DNA of 64,000 nt from Glandiceps talaboti (taxonomy: Eukaryota; Hemichordata; Enteropneusta; Spengelidae). The notes below the pieces were generated by a model. It saw nothing but the letters and a program-made list of their open reading frames with translations, was not told the origin of the DNA and ran no database searches. Position numbers and translations under genes: made by a program. The stretch spans positions 1,721,501 through 1,785,500 of the forward strand of contig NC_135561.1 of assembly GCF_964340395.1 (NCBI RefSeq), given 5' to 3'. Below are positions 11,876-27,436 of the stretch, in pieces (the first letter of the stretch is position 1; the number at the start of each line of letters is the position of its first letter).

Positions 11876-13679
11876 CTAAAAGTCAAATAAAATAATGAAC
11901 AAACATTGATTTGTGATATGACATGTAGAGCCTTAATCCTGAACATGATGTGTTTCGGTTGTGTTAGATGGAGGGGGGAGGGGGGTTACTGAAATTTAAG
12001 AGGTAAGTCTGAAATATCGTGGGACGAAGTTTATTTACGGATGATATAGGGACTGTAGGGGACTTTTTCAAGTATAAACTTTTTCATCCAATAAATTTAT
12101 TCACTATATATTGGTCAATTATTTAGGAGAAGACAATGCATCTATTAATTAGTGGTCAATATTACCTGTAGGTAGTGTAGTGGCAAGTTTCAATCTTGAG
12201 CGAAAGCTAGGTTTTGAAGCTGTCACCGTGTTAACACTGTACTGGACAGTGTAACTGGAGTACTATATTTCGATCAGACAAGCACAATATCTTGACAGTA
12301 AATTGTTAAAATACCAATAATTAGACATTGTACATGTTAACCAATGGTCCATATTATATTAGGCGGTACAGGAACAGGTTGAAATCGTGATCGCCGTAAG
12401 GTGTATGATATTATAAGTATAAGCTATTGTACCTAACAAAACGTTTTCAGTTTCAGTTGTAACTAGTCCAGCTTTAAGTTCAAAATGAAAAAAAAAAATA
12501 TCTGCCTTTATATAATAGTTAGACGTGAGGTCAATATTGCAGGAATGCAAGAAATATAAAAATTCAAACCAATTCCCTTTTAGCCAGACAATTTAATATA
12601 TTTTGTGCAAATACATCAATTTGTTCCAATATATTATTCATCCAGATCATCTAATGAGAGAGAGAGAAACCAGGTCATTGGCGTTGACTTGTACCTTTCA
12701 AAAGACTTGAAGCCATTACTACATTACATGTTGACGAATGATTGACAGTACATTGATGTAAACAAAAAATAGTGTCCAATGTCACGTATACACAACAAAG
12801 TAGACAACATGCTGAAAATATTAACGATGTATAATCCGCTGCATTGAATACATTCACCTATATAAAAAATATGATGACTCCATTGATCATTTCAAGAATT
12901 CATTGCATAGACCTCACAACATACCCAGAATGAGATGACTTGATATGTCTGCCCATGAGCAGTAGGGCAAAGAAAACACAAAATCGTCATGAAGTTCCGA
13001 CTTCGGTACTGCGCATGGCCCTAAGACTTGTCTTGGTGTTAGAATCTTGGTAGCTCTTTAAACCGAGGTGATATTTTATCTTTATTTTATTTAAGTTGAT
13101 AACAGTAACCAATACAGGTGTAATAAAGGCAGAAATAAGTCTGACTGGGCGTTTTCTTTAATATAAGAATGGACATAGATTGATAACGCCCATCAATTAA
13201 AACACTTCATTGACCAACACAATATTTATCCAAACTGTGGTAACATGATAACTTGTGATAAAAAATTCATCATTCGGGATATTTAATTTTGCAGCCAGGA
13301 GTTAGTTGTCATGGTGATTATCATAATGCGTAATTATGTACCGAGACATACTCATATCCGAAGTGGAAGGTTTTCAGAAGTCGATGAGAGACACGTGATC
13401 CTTTGAAAAGAGATTGATAAACAAAAAAAAAGTTTTTACATAAATTAAGCGTAGTCAAATGTCAAGGTGATTTATGAACTTGGAAATGAAAAACAGTACT
13501 AAAATAAACATCAAGGCACAACCAAACAAACATATTATCAACTGCACATAACCGCAAGGAAAGAAAAAAAGAAGAAGATTGGAAATTATGTATTACCAAT
13601 TTGTTTGCCTTACCGTATGGATTACTTGCATGGAAGATACTTCGATTTGAAACAATTATAGATCTATGTTTAATAAATT

Positions 13680-13755
13680 TACATACATACATGCATACAT
13701 ACATACATACATACATACATACATACATACATACATACATACATACATACATACA

Positions 13756-13786
<31 letters not shown>
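13680..13786. repeat. (CATA)n microsatellite
   Basis: About 26 tetranucleotide units of acat/tatg, nearly perfect. Open frames through it on both strands are repeat artefacts. Confidence 0.97.
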
Positions 13787-15345
13787 TTTATTTATTTAGA
13801 AGTGACATTGGCAACGAAATATACCAAAAGAAACACTGATGTTTACAATGTCTTGAAAATATTAAGTATACATTAAGCAATCTCTCCTGGATATTCTGCC
13901 AAGTACATTATAATATTCAGTGTTACGTGCGATCCTCCGTGTCTGCGACTCCTACGCATACATAAGATCAATAAAACCACGCCGGTTTTGTGTGTGTTTT
14001 GTTTTACAAATGATGAATATGTCGATTGTCAGAAAACTTACGTGTCGCCATAGTTATCTCGGCATGATGTATCACAAGCTTGAAGCAATATATGTGTTCT
14101 GACCTGCTTATTAAGTATCTCCTTTTCATGAGTTGCTCATCTTCTACCGCTGACTCTTTTAATAAAGCACTAGGAACAAATCATAACTCTATAGTAGATA
14201 CAGGAATACTACCTAACACTGTGAGCAGAATAAAGATTGATGACGATCAGATACGCACGTAGGCCAGTTACCATGACAACAGATGAAGCCTATTACACGA
14301 ATGGGGATTGGGATGTACAATTCCATTGCCCAACAGCTACATACTGTGTAAGTACTATAAGTAATGTTAAAGTTTAATATGATAAACATTACGTACTTTT
14401 AAAAAAAATGTGGTGACTACCATTATTTTACAAACGTTCTGTTATTGTATATCAAGCAACTGTGTATATATATACTGTTTATCAAGTAACTGACACTTTT
14501 CGTGTCCTGTTCATAGCTATAGAAAATAACTCTCTTTACATAACAACGTGCTTTCCTTGTTTCACGATACTGTAGGGTAACAAGTTCCTTTTATGGAGTT
14601 TGTATTATGTGTACCACTATCCTGTCAAATCTGGGGGATTAGATAGGATGGCACGGCTTTCATACTATCAAACATAATGTTGAAGGACCTGCGCCTAGAG
14701 GAGGAACAGTTATGATATCTATGCTGCCCCCCCCCCCACTGTAACAGGGAAGTAAAACATTTCAATTCATCCAGTATATATTTCCCCTGCTACAATTTGA
14801 AGACAATGACAATTCAAGTACTTACATCGTTTCATTCGGTGATTTTGAAGTAAATAGTATTGCTGAAGACAATTTCATCGCAAAGTAGCCGTTGGTGGTA
14901 AGATGTACGTTTTAATATGCTAACAGCGGAATATGAAACGGATGACGGGGGCAACTCAGCAATAATTGCATACACTAAGATTCCACTGCTATCGACAAAA
15001 TAAAGGTTGCCATGACGACGAGTTCTATAATTTGACTGCCTGCCCTTGGGCACTAGTATAGTATTTCTACATTTACATTCGATGATTTTCAGTTCCAATC
15101 AATTTAAGTTCCGTATTCTAATTGTATTTATCTGTTGTTATTGACGTTCCAATTGCCAACGGACTCGGTAACAATGTAACAGATACACTGTTTGTATAAA
15201 ATAAAATAAAAATATGTTAATTATCACTCGCTTGTTGTTTTGTTTTACGTGAGCAGATACTTAAAAACACTATATGATAGTTGATTGTTCTACACAAGAG
15301 TAGCATAATTACCTCCTAAACCTCTCCCTTTCCCTGCCCCCCCCT

Positions 15346-15528
<183 letters not shown>

Positions 15529-18002
15529 GTCTGCTTTCATTATGTTCGCCTACACTTGAGATCGTCAATTAACATGTTTTCTGATTTAGACGAATAACTC
15601 ACACAACAAACACACCGATAAACTGACCTTGAACCGTTGATTTCAACTCGACACGTTATAAATCACACATGTGGACAAGAAAGTCAAGTTCAGGGCCGGC
15701 ACTTACATCTTTACGACATAATTTCTTATTTTGCTAAATTATTTGTAGGCCACATGCTGCTCCACAGTAGGGGTGTGCTCGGGGAATTGCACTATACACT
15801 GATAGATACATATATCAAACTTGAGCGGCACTTTGGAGAAACGGAGAGAACCGGTAGTATTTTTAATATGATTGTAATTTGAACGTATTCAGACCTAGCT
15901 ATTGGGATCCAGGGGTTGGCACCTCCATTGGAGGTCTGCGTACGTAGTATATAAGTGATTTTCCTCGCTCTCGAACGGCAAGTTCTGTATCCTTCCCTAA
16001 CACGTGAGAATGGGTTGCTTCAAGAAAGCCTCAAGATCAGAGGAAGTGAATGTCACGTGACTTCACAAACAGATATGGTACTACAAATGTTAATAGGAAA
16101 TAAGAGTAACCGAAAAAGCCCGGATGTTGTATGATATGAACAAAGCAGTAATACCCCCTTTGATTTATTTGTTGACGCAGGAGTCATTTTGTTTTCTTGT
16201 TAATGGAATTGAAAGCACAGTTGAAACAATAGGGACGAGATGGAGAGGAGATATAACAATATGTATCCATTGTCTTCCCCATATAAATGTACCAGTTTAT
16301 AAAGCTATACTAACTTACTATAGTTGTATCACTTCAAATATGTGAAAATGCCCAGTGACTGTCTGCATTGTAAAATATGTTCGTATCGTTGTTTGTAGAT
16401 GGCGATGAACCATCGCCGTATATGCGATTTTAAATTCTCGCTCATAGGCATGTAGGATTAAAAATGCAGAGCACGAATTCGCTACGAGCAGATATTGAAT
16501 GTTATTATGTTATCGTGAAATGTTTCATTGCAGCTTCGTACCTGGAAGTTGAAATAGAAAACGGGTATGCTACTGAATACGAAAAAGCGTTGATGTGCGA
16601 ACATCTCTACCTTCATTATATATATATCTATATTATCGCTATAAGTTAATAGGCATTTTATTGACAAAATGAACCTCGACCTGAATCATTGACCGAGAAG
16701 TACCAATCGGTTGAACTTTCACTTACAACAAAAACAAAAGCGTGTAAAAGTCACCTTACAGGATAAGATCTGCCTTAGGCAACGCAACTGTGATTGGTTA
16801 GATTGAGTGTTACACGACTTTTACATGCTGTTACGGTTGTTTTTTCGTTTTGGGCCACCTGAAGATCGGATGGTACTGTCGCCAATGGTTTCTTTGCAAC
16901 ATCAACAAATCGCGGTGAAGTTGGTTGATTCTTTTATGGTACTTCCGTGTCAACAATCTATTTGAAAATTTAGGACAAGTTTACATTTGATGTCTTTCAC
17001 TGTGGACTACATCATTTCCGATGATGAAACACAACGAGACACGTCATTTCGATGCTACGCTACACTGTGAATAAGAAAGCTCTAAATACCACTGCTCAAG
17101 AAATATGGAGCTCAGTCATCACAAGTTTGTCACAACATAGCGTCAACTCCCAAGTGTTAACAGTAAATTGAAATTGAAATTACAAACACAGTACAATCTA
17201 AAGTTACAGAGTCATCATGAAAACCACAGGGGCACGTATTATTGCTTAGATTGCTGAAATATCGTACGAATCCTGCTGCTACAAATGTATCAATCTCTAT
17301 ACTAGTACAAACAACACTAGTGTTTTTCCTTACAGGTAGGAATATATAATCAAAACGTTGTTATAGGTAGCCTGTAGATCAGGAAAACAACAATCTAAGA
17401 AATACTACACGCCCCTATGATGGAAACCCTATACAACCAAATATTATGTTATACTTATAGACGGACACCGGAGAACAATTTTCTTAGTCTTATCATTTTA
17501 GCTGCCATGTTTTTATTATTGACTTTTGATAATGGACAAGTAAGATTGTCTGAAATGAGGTGAATATATCCAAAAGTTATGAAGAAAGAACATTTTCTCT
17601 TCTCATGATGTTCGTGGTAAAAAAAAGTGTGGTTCAGTGGTTTTCCTTCTCGCTTGTCTTTACAAAGTGTGTTTGATTTACTTTCCAGTTTTCCATGTTG
17701 GAAAACGTAGACCGAGGCGATTATAGAGGTATTTTCTCAATTTAGTGCAGAAGGTACTGGTGGTAAAGTTACCAGTGTACATTATCATAATTTGCAGTGT
17801 GCTAGGCCCTTCTATACTGCTAATGTAGCGGTCCAATATTGTCTGATAGGCTACCATTTCCGTTTGGATTTGAAATTTTCAACTGCTTTATGGGTCCTAT
17901 AATGATTCCAATGTCGTTAGAAAGTTACACTGGTAGAACATTACAGCTTAACAACAGCTTAATATTACCATTTTCATAATTTGCAAAAATGTATACACTC
18001 AC

Positions 18003-18333
18003 CACATTTGTAGGTACGACAAGGTATGTTGTTTTCAATGTCTGCAATGACTTCAGCAACTTCTAGCAGTGCAGCTAATTTGGGTTGGTTTGAATGGAAT
18101 CGTAGAGCTCTGACTAGTATGTTGAACGCTCTATCGGTACTGCTCGTTAGAAGGCCGAGAAGTCTCTTGTTGAAATCCCTGTCTGTCCGGGCTCCTTCCT
18201 GCCGCATCGTATCCACCATCTCAAGTGTCAACAGCCGTTCTTGTATCAAGTACGGGATGAAATACGTCGACTGCATTTCATTCATCAGTCGAGTTCGATT
18301 GGCGACGAGGATTTGACGATGCCGCTCCAACAT
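18003..18333 (-). CDS. CARD exon of CRADD-like adaptor
   Basis: The minus-strand ATG at 18331-18333 is the first in frame after an upstream TAA. The exon encodes 110 residues with a CARD at about residues 2-95: MLERHRQILVANRTRLMNEM (helix 1), YFIPYLIQERLLT (helices 2-3, with the ...YL...L...I/LT pattern of CARDs), EMVDTMRQEGARTDRDFNKR, LLGLLTSSTDRAFNILVRAL (the conserved LL..L..R...AF..L...L helix 4-5 signature), then a C-terminal helix. RAIDD has the same arrangement. It ends in TGTG followed by gtgagt, phase 1. CARDs pair with partner CARDs, classically of caspases; the partner cannot be read from sequence. Confidence 0.8.
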
Positions 18334-20433
18334 GTCATCTATGTTTTGGTGAACGAATTCCTCGTTGTGCGATTAGGCTATGGTTGGAAACTATGAACTC
18401 TACAAGTTGACGATCTTTCAAGAACGTAGAGACAAACAATTACGCGGTCACGCTCATTTGACCGATTTTGAATTTCTGAATGTTAATGACTCGGCGAACA
18501 TGTCCCCCGGCTGTCAGTTGTCAAATCAATATACTCGCAGAAATACAACTTCTCTTAAACACAGCTGCATATAGATAGGCATTTTCATTAAAAGAGTAAA
18601 ACTTCTCAAATGTCATGTACAGAAGAGTTCTATTGTGTAATATACTTATGCACTTACTGGTTGTTCTTCACGTGAGCTATACATGCTGTAATAACTATTC
18701 CCTATTGACAAGCACCTCACGATTTTAGCAATTTTTCGTAAACGTGATTATTTAAATTTTAGATACAACTATTGACAGTGATTCATAAACAACAATAATC
18801 ATCGTGATTTTCGAGCAAAATAAAGTTGAGATGTACTAGAGATTTCCATAAAAGCAACACATTTGTTCCCGTATTTTTGGCGGGAAAATGGGTGATACAT
18901 TGAAAACACTAAGTGATTTTCGTCAAACTTGATACAACAGCCCTTGGCGGGGGTCAGGTTGCTCGTCCGCTATGTAGAGGGAGAATCAAATAAGTGTTTT
19001 TAATAAACAAGATCGCTTATAAATATCTGGACGTGTGAATTCTCGCCTTACACTATCGACTTATCCATTAAACCGTTTGCTAGATCACTCTAATTTCAAC
19101 CCACGGGGGTTTCTCTTTCATTTCTCTTGTTATTTATTTTAGTACAATAATTAATTGAGTGAAATACTTGCCATGCCACACTTCTCTGGTGTGTGCTCTC
19201 CTTAAGAAACGCATGCTGTTGCTATAGTAATGCAAACGAGCATTTGCATTCCGAGTGAACATGTCTCCACTTACCACTGCACTACCAGTACTTACCGATT
19301 ACTGGGTCGTTATGGCTATGCCGGAAACGGTACATTTTAAACGTTAGAGGGCACACTATTTGTGGGTGAATTTGATACCTTGTCATAATTGTTAGTGCCA
19401 AAAAAAGTGTTATTCTGTTAAATATGGCCAGTAGTTAGATATACATCGACCATGACAAAGATAAAGATCACTATACGTGCAAATGACATGGGTAAACAAT
19501 GAAACTTTTTCAGATAGGACTCTTCCAATATTTGTAGACTGTAAAAACTCAGAAATGGGAATACACCGGCCAAAAACTTTCCTCCCCGAGAGGCTAACAC
19601 TCAGTTTACAACTAGCTGAGTATAATTTGCATATGTAAGAAAAAGAATTGACGTCACAGTAGGAAAACAAAGTTGTAGAGTTAAACTACCTGTGATATGA
19701 TGTGATGTGATGTGATGTGATGTGAGTGTTTTATAACCTTACCTTGCATGGAATACTAGTGGGGGGGGGGGGGGGTAAATTGACAATAAACAACTGCAAA
19801 CCACTTAGCCTCTAACAGGGCTAATGGTATTCAGCGAAACAAAACGAAACAAAAGTAAACGGAACAAGACTTATGGTATTCCGCGAAACAAAACGAAACA
19901 AAGGGAAACGGAACAAGACTTATGGTATTCAGCGAAAGGAAAGGAAAGGAAATCGTTTCATTTCATTTCGTTTAATACCATAAGTCTTGTTTCATTTCGT
20001 TTCGCTGAATACCATAAGCCCTCTAATAGCCGAGTTAATGTGATTCAATAACATGTTATGGTTAAGTGACAGGTTTTCTTTCTTCATCAATATTTTCTAT
20101 CCACAATTTTCATATTTTATTTTTGATTTAAATTTTATTTAAGTTTAATGATTTCATTTTCATTTGACCATTGCAACCTCCATTTATACATCAGGTAGTT
20201 ATTATGTGTTCAACTAATGTTCCTAACACCTGATGTAATTACAAAAGATATTGAAAAGGACAAGCAAAATTCACATGAAACACAGCACAGGAAAGAAAAC
20301 AGATCCCCTCATTTACCGTTGAATCATATACCGCCTCTTTGGCAAGAACTTACAATATAGGCCACACAAATACAGATCGAAGAGTAAAAATCACAGGACA
20401 GACACAAGTTTGTTGACATTTCACTTAAACTGA
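18334..20433. other. Intergenic, 5' of CARD/DD gene
   Basis: Upstream of the CARD exon on the minus strand, so its promoter and 5' UTR are expected here, though no element stands out. The far part holds a GATGT pentanucleotide run near 19695-19725, a poly-G run near 19760-19775 and a fold-back repeat (separate entry). Confidence 0.5.
19825..20025. repeat. Fold-back element with internal repeats
   Basis: Three left copies of tatggtattcagcgaaac (one with ccgcg) followed by aaacgaaac strings are matched by inverted copies on the right, ending gtttcgctgaataccataag. The arms can pair over most of the element, with the centre near 19940-19950. It resembles a small non-autonomous fold-back transposable element; no coding capacity. 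Confidence 0.75.
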
Positions 20434-20439
20434 TTTATT
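20434..20439 (-). terminator. Candidate distal poly(A) signal
   Basis: The minus strand reads TGTAAATAAATC, and about 25 nt further on a GU-rich stretch TTGTGTCTGT follows, which is the classical layout of a cleavage and polyadenylation site. If used, it would end a very long 3' UTR of the OXR1/NCOA7-like gene. Confidence 0.35.
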
Positions 20440-20999
20440 TACATAGTGAACCTTCTGATCACAATACAACTGGGGTGGCATTAATCATCTGTTATTACAA
20501 TTGACATTCATACATAAGACCAGTTCAAACACTGAAAAAACTCACTGGAGAACTTCTAAATACTTATGTATCTGATACACAAGAAAAGTACATTTTCACA
20601 CTAATGTTCAGTAAATGTTACATTAAACTGTATGAATTTTCCAAGCACTGAGCACAGCTTAGCACCTGCAGTTCAGTATTTGTGACACTGTAATACCATC
20701 AAACAAAACACAATAGAATCTCCATATTTTTTTTTTTAATCTTTAAAGTTTTCACTTTCAAAAGGTCAGTAACTGCTACAATATCGCCCTCTGTGTTGAA
20801 ATTTGTACAATACTTTTGTATACTTTCACAATTCAAAAACACATTTTTATCTACTGACTCATTACATGGACTAAATGACATTGGCTAATGTACTCTTCAA
20901 TTACACTTTTAGAGAACACTTTTGGAAGTCCAAAGATCTTCATGTGTACTATTTTTTAAAATAGGATATCCATCTATCAATATCTATCCAATAGACCTT

Positions 21000-21400
21000 T
21001 TGCTTAGAGCACCCTCTGGCAGTATATCCCAGCTTAGAGCACCCTCTGGCAGTATATCCCAGCTGTGATGAAAATAGATAACAAGTTCCATCTTCTGTGA
21101 GACTACTTCACTGACCTAACCACTGTTGGTACATTTGAGATTTACAATCTTTACATATTAATTCATCAACTTAATTCTGTATGAGATGATTTCAGTCTGA
21201 AAGACCCATGCTTTCCATCTCCCTTACTGCAGTTCACCACTGAGGGTGCTGTCTGCGGATACTACTAACAGAAATCTCTACTGTCCGTCGATGAGGGCGC
21301 TATTTCTCATTCAAAGCTACACTTTACTGTTGCCCATCAATGAGGGAGTGCTCTCTCATTCATTGTGATACATCAGAGGCCCATCACTGGGGGTGCTGTC
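21000..21400. repeat. Cluster of gagggtgctgtct-type repeats
   Basis: Two perfect 32-bp copies with gagcaccctctggcagtata stand at 21005-21065, followed from about 21235 to 21400 by four diverged inverted units of about 50 bp with cores gagggtgctgtct, gagggcgctatt, gagggagtgctc and gggggtgctgtct. Several cores resemble the CTCF motif. Confidence 0.6.
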
Positions 21401-22244
21401 TATTTGAAAAGGTTTGTTGACTATATAATTTTGACCATATCTTAGCGATGTGGGGTTGAGCAGGGGTATAAATCATCAACTTTTTTTTTTACAGATTGAT
21501 TGTTAAATAACAATAACTTTATGCTCTCAATACAATACATCAAATTATTTTCTATAATTACGTGTATGTTGAATTCAACTACAACTATCTCTCTAAACAT
21601 AACACTTGCTGCTCCATCACAGAGCCAGCTTCAAGCATCTATTTTTATCAACAAACCTTTTACATCTGTTTATGAGCTTCTCTTGGAACCAAAGTTTTAA
21701 CAGTACCTTTTCACCAACTTTCTATTCAAAACTTACAAAACATTCACTGAAAAAATCTAAGTACATCTGACTCAGGTAAATAAATTTACTAAATAGTTTA
21801 CAACAATTTGTGCGATAAGATAAAATTGATGGATTTCAACTCCAAAAATGATGACATTCCTGTCACATAACATTGCAAATCCCCCCCCCCCCCCAACTTT
21901 ATTGACCCTTCTTATTTGGAAGCTAAGTCAATTCTCAGTACCTGTAATAGCTATTTACATCATGCTAGGGGGTCAAAATAGAACAAGATCAACTTATTCT
22001 CACAAGTGCCTATAGTAATGCACGTGAAACGTGTGGAGCAGAAGTTATGTTGTTGACCAAGAAATCAAATATTCCTTATTTTCATGATGCACCTAGGTAG
22101 TAATATTCTATTTCAGGTACCGAGAATTGTAAAATGTAGAAAGTCTTCAGGGGAGCTGTAAAAATCAGTGTGCATCAAAATCAGAAGTAACCAAGGAACA
22201 TGAACTGTATATGTATTAGCCTAATGTACATTGCAAGCAACTCG

Positions 22245-22330
22245 CACTTCTGTTTCAGACTTCAAGTAACTCAAACTTCGGCTTCAGACTTCAAGCAACT
22301 TGCACTTCTGCTTCAGACTTCCAAAAAGTC
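22245..22330 (+). repeat. ~30-bp repeat, three copies
   Basis: Three units with ttcagacttcaag and an aactcgcacttctg-type end. The 73-codon open frame across them (22200-22421) has no recognisable domain. Confidence 0.6.
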
Positions 22331-23279
22331 TCCACTTTTTGTCAAAATGTTTACAAAACTTCAGGATGAAAGTTTCTATTTTGCACAAATGATTATTACA
22401 AAGGCTGATCACTTTGCTTAAAATGAATTAATGTTCTTTTAGTTTTACTTGATCAACAAACACTTTAGCCTTCCTTACATAAAATTGACATATTTCGTTC
22501 CTTTTTTTATTAACAAATATCTCAACCTTATATGAAATTGACATAATTTTGGTCTACATTGTTAACAAGTTGAAACAATTTTGATTTCTCATCTGAACCT
22601 ACAAGGTAACCCTTGACCCGGACATTTGTTTGTCTTGCTTTTGAGGGAGCGGCATTTAAATTTCCATATGCAAAGCAGCAGTAAAATTCTTAACTTCTTC
22701 ACCCTTTGAATGCAAACACCATCAGCATCTCTAAAACATGTGCTTTTTCTCATACACATTTCTGATTTGGAAATGTCTGACACAATCTGCACCCATTTCA
22801 TTGTTCCGTTATTTAACCCTCACTGAAAAGAACTAAATAAAGATTAAATTATACATATATAGAAAGTTTTATGATTTTTCTTCAAAAAAATTAAGTAGAA
22901 TGTAAATGTATTTTACAAATAATGGGAAGCAGGAAATATAACATATAGCAATCAATTCACTCTAAATGATTTGAACTTGAATTTAACTCTTGAAAAAAAT
23001 TAAATGCTTGAAAATGTGAGTGTAAAATGTTTCAATGTGATGTACATAAACTACCTGTTGGCCCCTCAACTACCTTGATTGGCTGGTTAGAAATGCACAA
23101 TTGTATTCTATCAATAGCATCTTGGTTTACTGAGTCAATGTGACCGGCTGTAGAATTCACATCAGTTCTTGACCTAATAGATATTAAATCAAATAGCGCC
23201 CTCTAGTGGCACTGACTGATGAATGCACATGTATTACTACTAGTACTATAACAGGTATCTGCTTGATTCTGTATCAATT

Positions 23280-23545
23280 TCCTAATGAGGAATTGTACAA
23301 TAACAAAGTAACTTATAAGGAAATGTACAACCTACTTATGTGGAAACATAGGATCACCTTATATGGGAATGCACAATCAGCTTAAAACATGCAATCACCT
23401 TATAAGGAAATATGCAATCACCTTATAAGGAAATATGCAATCACCTATATAAGGAAATATGCAATCCCCTTGTAAAAATATGTAGACCACCTTATAAGGA
23501 CACATACGATCACCTCAGGCAACATTATTACCTTACAAGGAAATG
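23280..23545 (+). repeat. ~23-bp minisatellite
   Basis: About ten diverged units of ccttataaggaaatatgcaa. Four central copies are nearly identical. Non-coding. Confidence 0.75.
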
Positions 23546-25176
23546 TACAATTCTCTCTGTAAGAAAAGCACACCTCTATATTGTCATTGTTGGGTGAAAT
23601 ACATTCATTCACCGACATTACTCATAGAGGGCGCTGTTTTGAAGGGTCTGTTGACATCTACAGTCTGTTCAAACTAGACTCTAGTTCTGGATCAAAATAA
23701 CAGGTCATTATGTGTATATTCACAGACATTGGAGAGTACATCTTATACACTGGATAAAACACCAACAATTATTTACTTGTCAATACCTCTTCAACAATTA
23801 GTACACACACAGTATTCGTTGTCCACAACAAAACACCCAACCATTGCAGTGACATATTGATATTCATCGTAATTCTATATTTAGGCCAAAATTTACCCAC
23901 TCGGCTAGTAGTACTGTCCTTGAAAATCTCAAGCAACCTACATTGAAGTAAGCAGTACATCTATTGGCTAAACTGATGGCAAGCAACCACTCAGAAGCCA
24001 GTTTTTCTATCATTTACCAATTACGTTCCCCCATTTTAAAGGTATGCATCTTCTTTGTAATTTTGCTTCTAATGGTTAATAAATGCTACAACATCTGGAG
24101 AGAAAAAAAAAATTGCACACAAAAAAAGATTCATCAAATTTATAGCGCTACTTAATTTTACAATGCTTGGCATGAACGTTTCTACTGCTAAATATTTGAT
24201 CCAAATTCAGTTGCATTATATTGTTCTTGCAGTGTGGACCAAGTAGTTGAATACTACAGCTGTGTGTTTCCCACACAATTTTCAAATCCCAACACAGAAT
24301 GTTCATACGTACATTGGTAATGTTCAAAACAGATAGCCTACAATATACAAGATTCAGTCACATTATACCACCAGGCGATTTTGATCCTTAAGGGTGACAA
24401 TGTACAACTTTCACAAACATACCCCTTCATTTTTAACATATCAATGACTTTTTTTTATAAACAAAACACTGGAATGTTACCAATAAAATGCTGGTAATAA
24501 CAACCTAGAGCCAGATCTGGTTTTTCACAACAAATATTCTAGTAACATCTTATAACTAATACAGACCAAACATTTCCACATCTGGAAGCACGTCCTCACA
24601 AATAAAACATGCAAGTATACAAATGTACTGAAACCTTATTTAAAAAATGGCCACAACTCATATTAGTACATAATATTAAATAATAACAGTCTTTGTTTAT
24701 GATTGCACAGCCTAGGTTTGAAGCAAACAAATTTGCTGGTTACTAGTAAGTTTTGCTTTGGCACCCTTGTATATTACATGAGTCCAGATTAGAGTCTGTG
24801 AAGTTAGTGCTGGAAGTTTAAATGATATATTTAAAATGTAATCAAAAAAGTAAATATGTCTTGGTAAAAATCAATTGGAATATGCCCTATTCCCAGTTAT
24901 CAACCTGCTGCCACTTTTACAAAAGTATCATGCTTTGCATTATCATGCAACAAGACTGCAGAACGTCACATCCAATCAAAATGACATTTACCGAAGTCCA
25001 TTTAAGAATTGACGCAAACTAACAAATCTGTAACATTACTTAGTGAATCATCAATGGTTTCTATTCTGTATTCTTTCATCAGAAATACCTTGAAGACACT
25101 TCATGGTATAATCTATATTTCACACACACCCACAGGCTCAAAAGTAGCAGTAGTCCAAGGCATATAGACTACTAAA

Positions 25177-25695
<519 letters not shown>

Positions 25696-25789
25696 ACTAC
25701 CAAAACCAAATATATAAGGTGGTAGTCTGTTAGACAAAAGGCAACCAATAGAAAGTTATAGCTGAAACAGCTCACTCGGCTAAATCTGA

Positions 25790-25935
25790 CTATCAAGCTA
25801 TACCGACAAGTCTAATTTGATTGGTGGCAATCACCAACACATTGCCATATATGGCGACTTTAAATTCAAGCCATGCCCAACAAGTCTAATTTGATTGGTT
25901 GCAATCACCAACACATTGCCATATATGGTAACTAG
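25790..25935 (+). repeat. Two-copy ~65-bp repeat
   Basis: Two copies of a segment with gacaagtctaatttgattgg and aatcaccaacacattgccat, separated by about 65 bp. No coding role seen. Confidence 0.7.
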
Positions 25936-27436
25936 GTAAGGGACAATTACACACTGTAACAGAGCTCAATAAGTGAATTTTGTTCATTAAGGGGTGGGGG
26001 ACTGGCATCAATGTGATTGCTGAACTTCATTTTCGCACTTCTAACCAAATTTAGAAAACTTTCATGCTTTCAATGATACCAGTTTCTGTATTTACTACTG
26101 AGATGTTGACATTTAATTCTAATGTGAGATACAGTGGTGAGTTTATGGCAGTATTTCGATGTATTTGCCATCATCTCAGTAAACAGGTTCATAAGGTTTG
26201 AACTTCATGTTTTCCATCATGTTTTTTACCTTGCATTGATTGTAGTGATGTAATGCTACAATTTTCATCATGGTTTATATCATACAAAATGTGAACATTC
26301 GTTTAAGGGGAGGGGGGGTGGGGGGGGGGTTGTCTTAAATGGACGATGTTCGTTTATTGAGTTTGTGCGACATTGTGTGATCGTGCCTAAATGGGCTTCC
26401 ATTTAAAGATGGCAGTGTCTATTTGTCATGTGCAAGACTTCTCAAAAGAGGCTGCTATAAAACAGCTTTTCTGATTGGTCAAAAAATTGCAGGCTAATGG
26501 ATCTTTTTGTGAGGGTGTGCTTTATATAACGTTATGTCTTCAACTTTCCCAGGTTTGGAACACAGATAAAACAGAATGGAGAACCCTTGGTAATAATGGG
26601 AACATTAGTACGGTAAAAAGATCTCTTCTGAGTCTAAACCACATGTCTGAGATTTAGCAATACCTAAGTAATGCTCAGATCTGGGCCAAAATAAAATTAC
26701 ACCTGCCAACACATCATAAATTGCATAATTGTAAAACTCTGCACAAATATAACTAACTGTTCCTAAAACTACACCAAGAAAACCAACAAAACTTACATTT
26801 ATTCCGACAAATTATCATGAATCATCATTCAGCATGTTCTACTCATTCATGCGTCTTTTAGTAGCACTTAAGGAGGTCAGAGGTTAAAGGCCAGAGGTTG
26901 AAGGATATGGAGACCTTGATGAGGAGTTGTCACTGTTCCTGAGTTTGCCAGATTTGATAGAAGTTGGGAAATCAATGAGGTTTACAATCACAAGTAAATC
27001 TTTCTCTTTCTTCGAGGTCAAAGCTCAAAATCCTCTTTCGCCAAAGACAAATCAATGCCCATTTCAAAGCTGTAAATTGCAAGAATTTTTGAAATCTATG
27101 CCCATTTTCTTTTTAAACATGAAATTACTTTCAGGCAGCAAATTTTTACACACCATCATTTTGTAAATCATTTAGTTTTACAATGTTTGTAATGATTACG
27201 ACACATGGCACACATTTCCAATACATTCTACAGTTTCTTCATTTGCAGAGTAACATCTACCATAACCCTTTATCCCCCCCTATTTACCTGTGGTAGACGC
27301 ACCCTTACAGAGTAAATATAAGAGGACTGTACCATAAGTACAAGTGGCATGGGGTGGATAGGTTCTTGGAAGGAGAGGAACCCCTCTAAGCTGCTTTGAC
27401 GCTGCGATATGTTGAGCTGGGTGAGAGTGAATATGT

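Noticed and set aside
14080-14350. Possible plus-strand exon ending near a gtaagt at 14350 (DEAYYTNGDWDVQFHCPTAT readable)
   Set aside because: No acceptor with the right phase, no partner exon and no known domain; it lies in the intron of the opposite-strand CARD/DD gene.
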